Source: Rhodospirillales bacterium (lineage in GTDB: Bacteria; Pseudomonadota; Gammaproteobacteria; Steroidobacterales; Rariloculaceae). Taken from it: a DNA stretch of 9,919 nucleotides. The notes beneath the pieces are model-generated. The model was not told the origin of the DNA. It saw only the letters and a list, made by a program, of their open reading frames with translations, and did no database searches. The DNA lies in the NCBI GenBank assembly GCA_024640665.1, contig JAHEEO010000107.1, positions 1 through 9,919 on the forward strand. Reading direction: 5' to 3'. The translations under genes and the position numbers were made by a program. Below are positions 1-6,246 of the stretch, piece by piece; within the stretch, counting starts at the first letter, position 1; each line of letters starts with the position of its first letter.

Positions 1-1962
1 AAAGACTTGCACGGGCTCATGACAGACAGCCAGGAGTGGTGGCCTGCCGACTGGGGCCACTACGGCGGCCTCATGATCCGCATGGCCTGGCACGCCGCAG
101 GCACGTATCGCATCGCCGATGGCCGCGGCGGCGCCGGCACGGGCAATCAGCGTTTTGCCCCGATCAATTCGTGGCCCGATAACGTCAGTCTCGACAAGGC
201 CCGCCGGTTGCTCTGGCCGATCAAGAAGAAGTACGGAAACCGGATCAGCTGGGCGGATCTCATTATTCTGGCAGGCACGGTCGCTTACGAGTCCATGGGT
301 CTGAAGAGCTTCGGTTTCGCTTTCGGTCGCGAGGACATCTGGCATCCGGAGAAGGACACCTACTGGGGTTCCGAAAAGGCATGGCTCGACGCAAACCGCT
401 ATGCGGGTGAGGACCGTGAAGCGCTGGAGAACCCCCTTGCCGCTGTTCAGATGGGCCTGATCTATGTCAATCCCGAAGGCGTCAATGGCGTTCCGGATCC
501 GGCCAGAACGGCGCATGATGTCCGGGTGACCTTCGCACGCATGGCGATGAACGACGAGGAGACCGTCGCGCTGACTGCCGGCGGTCACACAGTTGGCAAG
601 AGTCACGGGAACGGGGATGCGAGTCTGCTCGGTCCGGATCCGGAGGCGGCGGGTGTTGCAGAGCAGGGTCTGGGCTGGCGCAATCCCAAAGGCAAGGGAT
701 TTGGGCGCGATACAGTCACGAGCGGCATCGAAGGCGCATGGACGACGCATCCCACGCGCTGGGACAACGGCTACTTCCATATGCTCTTTAACCATCAGTG
801 GGAATCAAAGAAGAGTCCCGCTGGCGCATGGCAATGGGAGCCCGTGGATATAAGGGAAGAAGACAAGCCTGTCGACGTCGAGGATCCGTCGATCCGTTAC
901 AACCCGATCATGACGGATGCCGACATGGCGATGATTAAGGATCCAATCTATCGAAGAATTTCCGAACGCTTCTACAAAGACCCGGACTATTTCTCTGAAG
1001 TTTTCGCGCGTGCGTGGTTCAAGCTGACGCATCGCGATATGGGTCCGAAGGCCCGCTACATTGGCCCAGATGTGCCTGAGGAAGACCTGATCTGGCAAGA
1101 TCCGGTGCCCGCAGGCAAAGCCGACTACGATATTGAGGCCGTCAGAGCCCGAATCGCGGATAGCGGGCTGACGATTAGCGAAATGGTCACCACTGCCTGG
1201 GACAGTGCAAGAACCTTTCGCGGCTCGGACATGCGCGGTGGCGCGAACGGCGCGCGAATCCGTCTTGCGCCGCAGAAGGACTGGGAAGGCAACGAGCCGG
1301 CAAGGCTCACCCGGGTGCTCGGTATACTTGAGGGCATCGCCGCCGACTCAGGCGCAAGCGTGGCTGACGTCATCGTCCTTGCCGGCAACGTGGGTGTCGA
1401 GCAGGCGGCGCGGGCCGGTGGCTTCGAGATCACCGTGCCGTTCGCCCCAGGAAGAGGGGACGCGACCGATGCGATCACAGACGCCGCCTCCTTCGAGCCG
1501 CTCGAGCCCATTCATGACGGTTATCGCAACTGGCTCAAGCAGGACTATGTTGTCAGCGCGGAAGAATTGTTGCTCGATCGAACGCAGCTTATGGGGCTGA
1601 CGGCTTCTGAGATGACGGTACTTGTCGGTGGCATGCGTGTCCTCGGCACTAATCATGGCGGTACTCGACATGGCGTGTTCACCGAACACGAAGGCGCCCT
1701 CACGAGTGATTTCTTCGTGAACCTGACCGACATGCGCAACGCTTGGACCCTTGCCGGGGACGGCCTCTACGAGATCCGTGATCGGAGTTCAGGCGAAATG
1801 AAGTGGACAGCTACACGTGTCGATCTTGTCTTCGGGTCCAATGCGGTGCTTCGCGGCTATGCCGAGTTCTACGCACAGGACGACAACCAAGAGAAGTTTG
1901 TTAGGGACTTCGTCGCAGCATGGTCCAAGGTCATGAATGCGGACCGGTTTGATAGGGTCTAA
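1..1962 (+). CDS. katG: Catalase-peroxidase KatG, 5'-truncated by window edge
   Basis: This is a bifunctional heme enzyme that breaks down H2O2 (catalase) and oxidises donors (peroxidase) in the cytoplasm. The open frame runs from base 1 (Lys-Asp-Leu-His...), so about 75 N-terminal residues of the usual ~730 lie outside the window; 653 residues are visible. Numbering from the first visible codon, the distal heme pocket is R27, W30 and H31 in RMAWH. Y155 (IYVNPEG) and M181 (RMAMND) complete the Trp-Tyr-Met cross-link that KatG needs for catalase activity. The proximal heme ligand is H196 in GGHTVGKSHG, with its partner Asp near 308 (TDADMAM). R345 in HRDMGP matches the mobile catalase arginine. 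The C-terminal duplicated domain is complete, ending in a TAA stop. The ATG and TTG codons near the left edge are internal, because homology continues upstream. No regulator such as OxyR is visible. I see no frameshift or missing catalytic residue. Confidence 0.97.
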   Translation, partial: KDLHGLMTDSQEWWPADWGHYGGLMIRMAWHAAGTYRIADGRGGAGTGNQRFAPINSWPDNVSLDKARRLLWPIKKKYGNRISWADLIILAGTVAYESMGLKSFGFAFGREDIWHPEKDTYWGSEKAWLDANRYAGEDREALENPLAAVQMGLIYVNPEGVNGVPDPARTAHDVRVTFARMAMNDEETVALTAGGHTVGKSHGNGDASLLGPDPEAAGVAEQGLGWRNPKGKGFGRDTVTSGIEGAWTTHPTRWDNGYFHMLFNHQWESKKSPAGAWQWEPVDIREEDKPVDVEDPSIRYNPIMTDADMAMIKDPIYRRISERFYKDPDYFSEVFARAWFKLTHRDMGPKARYIGPDVPEEDLIWQDPVPAGKADYDIEAVRARIADSGLTISEMVTTAWDSARTFRGSDMRGGANGARIRLAPQKDWEGNEPARLTRVLGILEGIAADSGASVADVIVLAGNVGVEQAARAGGFEITVPFAPGRGDATDAITDAASFEPLEPIHDGYRNWLKQDYVVSAEELLLDRTQLMGLTASEMTVLVGGMRVLGTNHGGTRHGVFTEHEGALTSDFFVNLTDMRNAWTLAGDGLYEIRDRSSGEMKWTATRVDLVFGSNAVLRGYAEFYAQDDNQEKFVRDFVAAWSKVMNADRFDRV

Positions 1963-2030
1963 CTTGGACAAAGGCAGCCATTTTGTTGCAGAAAATGAAC
2001 GGATACTAACGATTCAAACCAGCTATTCCG

Positions 2031-2061
2031 CTTGCGCAAGAATTCAAGGTGAAATGCGCAT
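2031..2061. promoter_or_regulatory. Two small dyads upstream of the MDR oxidoreductase gene (possible operator)
   Basis: The 120-bp gap between katG and the oxidoreductase gene holds two perfect palindromes. CTTGCGCAAG is at 2031-2040 and ATGCGCAT at 2054-2061; both are built on TGCGCA. They sit 22-52 bp before the start codon at 2083, where a repressor site could lie. No T-tract follows, so neither looks like a katG terminator. Palindromes of 8-10 bp are common by chance, so this is weak. Confidence 0.2.
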
Positions 2062-2082
2062 GCACACCCGAAGAAGACGCTG

Positions 2083-3075
2083 ATGAAAGCAGTCGTATAT
2101 ACGCGCTATGGGTCACCGGATGTTCTGGAAATCCGGCAGGTACCGAAACCGGAACCGCAAGCAAACGAGGTTTTGGTTCGAGTCCACGCAACGACGGTCA
2201 GCCGAACGGATTGCGGGATGCTTAGAGGTCATCCTGCCTTGTTCGTTCGCCTGACCATGGGACTCCTTCGACCAAAACGACCGGTGCTCGGAATGGATTT
2301 CGCCGGCACGATCGAGGCAGTCGGTTCGGGCGTTACGTCATTTAAGCTGGGTGAACGGGTCTTTGGCATGTCGCCAGAAAATTTCGGCGCCCATGCCGAG
2401 TACCTTTGCATGCCCGAGGAGGGGACTATTGCCGCAATGCCCTTGGGATTCGATTTCGATGAAGCCGTGATCTGCGAGGGGGCATGGTATGCAGACACGT
2501 ATCTAAAAAACTTCGAGCTCTCGAGAGGCCAGAAAATACTCATCTACGGCGCTTCGGGTGCGATCGGCACGGCGGCGGTGCAGCTCGCGAAGTCATACGG
2601 AGCCGAGGTGACGGCAGTCGTCGCCACGCGGCACTTAGATCTCGTGAAGTCGCTCGGTGCAGACCGAGCAATTGATTACACCGCTGAGGATTTCACGAGA
2701 ATCGACGAGACGTTCGATTGTGTACTCGATGCAGTTGGGAAAACGACGTTCTTTCGTTGCCGAAAGCTGCTGGGACCACGCGGCGTCTTTTCGGCCACAG
2801 ACCTAGGGCCGTGGTGGCAAAATGTGCTCTTATCGAGCTGGTCGTCTATCACGCGCAGCAATCGAGTGGCTTTCCCAATGCCGAAGAGTAGCGGTGCGGT
2901 GATCGATTTTCTAAAAGCTCGCATGGAGGCTCGAGAGCTTCATGGCGTAGTCGATCGCCGATATCCCCTCGATTCGATCGCCGATGCTTATCGTTACGTC
3001 GAAACGGCTCAGAAGACCGGGATCGTCGTCATACAAGTTGCTCATACCGATGAACCATTCTTTGACGCTGATTAA
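2083..3075 (+). CDS. NAD(P)-dependent alcohol dehydrogenase / quinone oxidoreductase (MDR superfamily, zinc-independent)
   Basis: This 330-residue cytosolic protein is a medium-chain dehydrogenase/reductase. The N-terminal GroES-like domain (about 1-115) starts MKAVVYTRYGSPDVLE, typical of the quinone oxidoreductase branch. The Rossmann domain follows, with its dinucleotide loop GASGAIG at 156-162. The catalytic zinc ligands of classical alcohol dehydrogenases are absent. The Cys position reads S40-R-T-D43, and the usual GHE motif reads G70-M-D72. It therefore probably reduces quinones, enones or similar carbonyls with NAD(P)H, like zeta-crystallin/QOR relatives. The substrate cannot be told from sequence. 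The ATG at 2083 has only a weak purine-rich stretch upstream (GAAGAAG). It lies 120 bp after katG on the same strand. Co-transcription is possible but not shown, and the gap is large enough for its own promoter. Confidence 0.9.
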   Translation: MKAVVYTRYGSPDVLEIRQVPKPEPQANEVLVRVHATTVSRTDCGMLRGHPALFVRLTMGLLRPKRPVLGMDFAGTIEAVGSGVTSFKLGERVFGMSPENFGAHAEYLCMPEEGTIAAMPLGFDFDEAVICEGAWYADTYLKNFELSRGQKILIYGASGAIGTAAVQLAKSYGAEVTAVVATRHLDLVKSLGADRAIDYTAEDFTRIDETFDCVLDAVGKTTFFRCRKLLGPRGVFSATDLGPWWQNVLLSSWSSITRSNRVAFPMPKSSGAVIDFLKARMEARELHGVVDRRYPLDSIADAYRYVETAQKTGIVVIQVAHTDEPFFDAD

Positions 3076-3219
3076 AGTTGGGTTTGGAGTGAAAAGCGCA
3101 CCTTGAGAATCTACTTGGTCGGCTTGGGCGCGAAATGCGCTGACGATCGAAATGGGTCTCGCACGAAAAGCGGAAAAGTCGAGTTCTTAAGCACTTATGG
3201 GATGGTCTCTATTTGGGTG

Positions 3220-4296
3220 TTAAGTGCCAGCGGTTGCGTTTTGATCGCCGTTTGTTCGAAGCCAGTTGCCGACCCTTGGCCACAAATCTCTTTGCGCTGC
3301 CAGGCTGACCATCAGCCCGAGATGTCCCGTCGGAAAGACTAAGTTGCTCGCCTCTCGGCTGCCGACGTGTTTTATCAGCGCAGCAGCCGATTCCGGTGGC
3401 ACTAGTTGATCGCGCACTCCTGCAATGTTCAACACGGGGCAGGTGATGTGCGCGAGAGTCACCTGCTGATCCCCTACTTGCAGCCGATTGTCTGCGAACT
3501 GCGAGTTCCAATAGGCATCGCGCATCATTTCTCGAAAGACGCGTCCGGCTAGCGGAACATCGCTGTTCATCCAATTTTGAATGGCCGTCCGAAAGCGTGG
3601 CTCGGAATCCAAGTTCGATTGAACAAGCTCAGGTTCGCCCAGATCTTGCGCGAGGTAGAGCGGTAGGTTCAATCGTGTCGGCACCTGGGCGTTGAGTCCC
3701 GCGTGAATGAGCCAAGCGGGGACGTTGCCATACATTCCCGTCACGTACTCGACTGATCCCGGAACGAGTGCCGGGTGCATTTCGAAGGGAGACGCGAAAG
3801 GGACAAGGTGTTTAACGGTTGAGGGGTGCAGTGCAGTATAGATGACACAGAGAAGCCCACCGAAACAACAACCGATAAGCGATATCTTCTCGACATCCTC
3901 ACGGCGTTGGACGTATGCCACCGCACGCGCGAGGTCTTCATTTACATAGGCATCAAATCCGCGCCCTGAGTCTGCTAATTCTGGCGGCAACCAGTCCGTC
4001 AGATAAACAGAGAAGCCCTGACGTAACAAACTTCGTACGACGCTGCGCGTCGGAACAAGATCGAGAATATAGGGTCGCTTGATCAGTGAGTAGACAAGCA
4101 TAACGGGCGGCCCGGTTGAGCTGGCTACGGGCTGGTAATGGCGCAACCGTAATAAGCCGCCCTCGTGAACTATATCAAAAGGAGTGCACGTAGGCGGGTC
4201 ATTCATCCAGACGTCCCGCGCCTTATTTGTGATCGTGTCAGAATTGGCATTCATAGCGCGAACTTTGGCGTTAACACAGCTTGTCTCATGCTGCAT
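3220..4296 (-). CDS. Class III polyhydroxyalkanoate synthase (PhaC)-like alpha/beta hydrolase
   Basis: This is a 358-residue alpha/beta-hydrolase-fold protein. Its length and motifs fit class III PhaC, the subunit that polymerises (R)-3-hydroxyacyl-CoA into polyester. The lipase-like box G-C-C144-F-G (142-146) carries the nucleophilic Cys expected of PHA synthases rather than the Ser of lipases. The other triad residues are D296 (GVRDQLVPP) and H325 (PTGHLG). VYLTDW at 97-102 matches the conserved VYLIDW region of PhaC. From memory, Allochromatium PhaC has its triad near 149/302/331, so the spacing agrees. The start is uncertain: ATG 4296 gives the full length, while an in-frame ATG at 4254 also leaves the whole fold; neither has a clear Shine-Dalgarno. 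No phaE, phasin, phaA or phaB lies nearby, so it may act alone or on another acyl thioester. It follows the DUF1810 gene on the same strand after 67 bp. Confidence 0.8.
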   Translation of the reverse strand: MQHETSCVNAKVRAMNANSDTITNKARDVWMNDPPTCTPFDIVHEGGLLRLRHYQPVASSTGPPVMLVYSLIKRPYILDLVPTRSVVRSLLRQGFSVYLTDWLPPELADSGRGFDAYVNEDLARAVAYVQRREDVEKISLIGCCFGGLLCVIYTALHPSTVKHLVPFASPFEMHPALVPGSVEYVTGMYGNVPAWLIHAGLNAQVPTRLNLPLYLAQDLGEPELVQSNLDSEPRFRTAIQNWMNSDVPLAGRVFREMMRDAYWNSQFADNRLQVGDQQVTLAHITCPVLNIAGVRDQLVPPESAAALIKHVGSREASNLVFPTGHLGLMVSLAAQRDLWPRVGNWLRTNGDQNATAGT

Positions 4297-4363
4297 TTAA
4301 GCATGGCCGAGTTCCAACTTTAACTTTCCGCGGCATTACCGCCACAAAAATGAGGTTTGTTCG

Positions 4364-4783
4364 TTACAGGCGCTCGACAGTCAACGGATCGCTTTCTGAT
4401 TTGAAGTATTTCTTCAGTGCCTGCCGAAATACGCCTTCTTCCGGTGCGGCATGGGCGAATAGGGTCATAGAAGATCGAAACTTCAGGTCATCCGGATGAC
4501 CAAAAATTTGATGAATCGGCCTGTTTTCGATTTCGATTACGATTTGTGTGCAGTCTTTGAGCCTTGGTCCAAGCAGGGGATGAGCAACATAAGCGCGCGC
4601 CTCATCGAGCGATGAGATCGCATACTTCGCGGCCATGAAGCTATGCCCGAGACCCGCAACCTGCGGAAAGATGAACCACATCCAATGGCTGGATTTTTGT
4701 CCTTGTAGAAGTTCGGATCGCGCAGCTGCGTAAACCGAATCCTGTGCGTCGATAAATCGCTTTAGGTTGAACTGATCAGTCAT
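4364..4783 (-). CDS. DUF1810 domain-containing protein
   Basis: This 139-residue protein is a single DUF1810 domain, recognised from the order of its motifs: an N-terminal NLKRFIDAQD, then SSHWMWFIFPQ near 31-41, GLGHSFMAAKYAI near 44-56, HPLLGPRL near 68-75 and IFGHPDDLKFRSSMTLF in the C-terminal half. The length is normal for the family. There is no signal peptide or membrane segment, so it should be cytosolic. I know of no settled biochemical function and assign none. The ATG at 4783 lies 24 bp after the stop of the CigR-like gene. An AAAGGAA stretch is present but about 20 nt upstream, too far to be an ideal ribosome site, so translation may be coupled to the gene before it. Confidence 0.85.
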   Translation of the reverse strand: MTDQFNLKRFIDAQDSVYAAARSELLQGQKSSHWMWFIFPQVAGLGHSFMAAKYAISSLDEARAYVAHPLLGPRLKDCTQIVIEIENRPIHQIFGHPDDLKFRSSMTLFAHAAPEEGVFRQALKKYFKSESDPLTVERL

Positions 4784-4807
4784 TATTTAGGCGAATTGAT
4801 TGTTCCT

Positions 4808-5227
4808 TTAATCGAAAAGCACGTCAAGCAGCACGTCATGGATAACCTGGGTAGAGATCTCTACCAGCAAGAGCTTCCCGGCGACTACGACATACTCAAA
4901 ACCTCTTGTCAGAGGCGGCAGCGCAATTAGTACGTCTGCGGGCAGATACTGCTTGGCAATGCCCGGCGGGAGTGGCTTTCCACGTTGGAGGTTTTTCGCA
5001 ATCCCGGGCGGTAATCCGCCGTTCCGGCCTCGGCCGCGCCCTCTTCCCGAGCTTCCATTGTCATAGTAGGCGCGGACGACCGCAGCCTGCTCTGCCCCGA
5101 TTGACAGCGCAGTGGATGATCTGACTGGGACAGAAGCTCGCGTTGCTGGCGGTCTGGCGGAAGGATAGCTGCTGCAGCCGGCGCAAAAAACAGCGAGAGT
5201 GGCAATGAGCACGGTGGGCTTTCGCAT
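4808..5227 (-). CDS. CigR-family (RcnB/CigR-like) envelope lipoprotein
   Basis: This is a 139-residue exported protein. It starts MRKPTVLIATLAVFCAGCSS, a short lipoprotein signal with the lipidated Cys probably C18 (CAGC; the residue at -3 is Cys rather than the usual Leu). A low-complexity linker follows, then a Gly/Arg run (GRGRGRGR, 61-68). The C-terminal domain has LPPGIAK twice (72-78 and 86-92), the alternating hydrophobic stretch FEYVVVAGKLLLVEI, and VIHDVLLDVLFD at the end. This twin LPPGIAK arrangement is the hallmark of the family named after Salmonella CigR, an SPI-3-encoded anti-virulence protein; family members outside pathogens have no established role. A longer frame to 5329 exists, but AGGAAAG three bases before the ATG at 5227 and the signal peptide beginning there fix this start. 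A CRP-like site lies upstream. It may lead a unit with the DUF1810 and PhaC-like genes. Confidence 0.85.
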   Translation of the reverse strand: MRKPTVLIATLAVFCAGCSSYPSARPPATRASVPVRSSTALSIGAEQAAVVRAYYDNGSSGRGRGRGRNGGLPPGIAKNLQRGKPLPPGIAKQYLPADVLIALPPLTRGFEYVVVAGKLLLVEISTQVIHDVLLDVLFD

Positions 5228-5230
5228 GGG

Positions 5231-5237
5231 CTTTCCT
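5231..5237 (-). promoter_or_regulatory. Ribosome binding site fixing the CigR-like start
   Basis: AGGAAAG on the minus strand sits three bases before the ATG at 5227 and complements the 16S anti-SD. It supports this start over the in-frame upstream start at 5329, which would put the CRP-like site at the very start of the coding region and leave no N-terminal signal peptide. Confidence 0.7.
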
Positions 5238-5271
5238 CTGGATGGCGGTCGTGAATCTACTGCGAGCAGAC

Positions 5272-5277
5272 AGCATA
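5272..5277 (-). promoter_or_regulatory. Candidate -10 box for the CigR-like gene
   Basis: TATGCT on the minus strand matches four of six bases of the sigma-70 -10 box. No good -35 box lies 16-18 bp upstream, as is usual for activator-dependent promoters. With transcription starting near 5265, the CRP-like site would be centred near -57, close to the -61.5 of class I CRP promoters. This is a positional argument only. Confidence 0.25.
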
Positions 5278-5314
5278 TCGTTGGATAGCTTATTGAATCG
5301 AAGCCGCGATGGGA

Positions 5315-5330
5315 TGTGATCTCAGTCACA
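5315..5330. promoter_or_regulatory. CRP/FNR-family operator (CRP-type)
   Basis: The site reads TGTGATCTCAGTCACA, a perfect match to the E. coli CRP core TGTGA-N6-TCACA. Ten fixed bases at fixed spacing are expected about once per million bases of random sequence, so a chance hit in this window is unlikely. It lies in the 126-bp gap between the end of the protease gene and the CigR-like gene, centred about 95 bp before the latter's ATG. The gene on its other side ends here, so the likely target is the CigR-like gene and whatever is co-transcribed with it. The protein could be CRP (cAMP) or a Vfr- or Clp-like relative. Confidence 0.65.
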
Positions 5331-5353
5331 GTTGTTTCCCGACAGCCGTTCGC

Positions 5354-6211
5354 CTAAATCTGTAGTTCGCCGTCGGCTACGCATTGCGCGAGCCGCAGCC
5401 CGTGTATTGGTACATGCCCGTAGGCGTAACTTCTCAAAGCTTCTTCGAGTTCAGTTGATAATGGTACAGCGAGGTTGAACTTCCCAAAGTTTGCGGACGA
5501 TCGATTGACACCGACGACCACGTTTTGGCCTGCTTCGGTCCTGTGCACAATCGCAGCGCCAGAGGACATTCGCCCCGTATCCGCGGTGTGCGCCAGTCGA
5601 GTGTAGCCACCGTAGTCGATACTGAAGAGTTCTCCCTCTGACAACATGGGGATTCGTCTGGCTGTCCTGATATCCGCGTGGAATGCCAGGATCTTTATCG
5701 AGAGCCCGACGAGGTCTGCGATAACACTACCGTTGTTTGCGAATGGTAGAGCTGTTGTCGAATCCGGCAGTGGCTCAGCGGTCCTCAGAACGGCCCAATC
5801 CTGGTTTGGGGCTCCGGGGTTTTGCCAGAACTCCCCCATTTCTGTGTGAAGAAATGCGACTTCAACGATCACATTGCCGTTGGAATCATACTGCCGAAAT
5901 GCGCAATCGCTCGCGGCATCGAATTGAACCTGCGGGCCCCGCCGGCCGGCGGCGTCGGTGAAGACGTGCGCGGCGGTCAATATTGTGCTGCGGCTGCCAA
6001 CGACTGTACCGGTTCCCGCAGACCTGCGACGCGTGTTGTCGACAACCTTAGAGCAAACCACGTGCCCCAAGGCGCGAAGCAGTTCGGTGTCTTCCGCTTC
6101 AGGGGCACGGCGGTCATCCTCACCGATCACATCTGCGGTCGCAACGCTCGCCAGAATGATGGCGCTCAATAACGTGATCTGAAAGAAATTCAGTTTCATG
6201 AGCTTCGACAT
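5354..6211 (-). CDS. Secreted trypsin-like (S1/V8-type) serine protease
   Basis: This 285-residue protein begins with a Sec signal peptide (hydrophobic 7-22, cleavage likely after ATA at 24-26), so it should act in the periplasm or outside the cell. A chymotrypsin-fold domain follows with a recognisable triad: H82 in ILTAAHVF, D138 in NQDWAVLR and S217 in RMSSGAAIV. The serine motif is SSGAAI rather than GDSGGP, closer to the V8/glutamyl-endopeptidase group and to proteins called trypsin-like peptidase in many genomes. Three Cys are present (53, 103, 277), so at most one disulfide. Substrate preference cannot be read. ATG 6211 is used here, but ATG 6199 (Met5) has a weak GAAGC ahead of it and an equally good signal peptide. 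It begins 35 bp after the CDF transporter gene on the same strand, so the two are probably co-transcribed. Confidence 0.85.
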   Translation of the reverse strand: MSKLMKLNFFQITLLSAIILASVATADVIGEDDRRAPEAEDTELLRALGHVVCSKVVDNTRRRSAGTGTVVGSRSTILTAAHVFTDAAGRRGPQVQFDAASDCAFRQYDSNGNVIVEVAFLHTEMGEFWQNPGAPNQDWAVLRTAEPLPDSTTALPFANNGSVIADLVGLSIKILAFHADIRTARRIPMLSEGELFSIDYGGYTRLAHTADTGRMSSGAAIVHRTEAGQNVVVGVNRSSANFGKFNLAVPLSTELEEALRSYAYGHVPIHGLRLAQCVADGELQI

Positions 6212-6228
6212 AGATGATGTGAGTTCAT

Positions 6229-6243
6229 CAGGTAAGTTACCTG
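6229..6243. repeat. 15-bp palindrome between transporter and protease genes
   Basis: CAGGTAAGTTACCTG is a perfect inverted repeat, 7-bp arms around one central G, filling much of the 35-bp gap. It overlaps a second dyad, TGATG-N6-CATCA (6215-6230). As RNA it would make a 6-bp stem with a 3-base loop and has no T-tract, so a strong terminator is unlikely. A protein-binding site or an mRNA structure ahead of the protease start is possible. One such palindrome per 10 kb or so is expected by chance. Confidence 0.3.
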
Positions 6244-6246
6244 CCG

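Noticed and set aside
3103..3342. Plus-strand 79-residue open frame between the oxidoreductase and PhaC-like genes
   Set aside because: It begins at a TTG, overlaps the end of the PhaC-like gene antisense, and has no domain or Shine-Dalgarno. The 144-bp convergent gap holds nothing I can support; the GCGC-GAAAT-GCGC hairpin near 3129-3141 is too short and lacks a T-tract.
4331..4345. GCGG-TAATG-CCGC hairpin as a terminator between the DUF1810 and PhaC-like genes
   Set aside because: The stem is only 4 bp and no T-tract follows on either strand, so it does not argue against co-transcription.
4808..5329. Longer version of the CigR-like protein starting at 5329
   Set aside because: The extra 34 residues bury the signal peptide, overlap the CRP-like site and lack a ribosome site; ATG 5227 has AGGAAAG.
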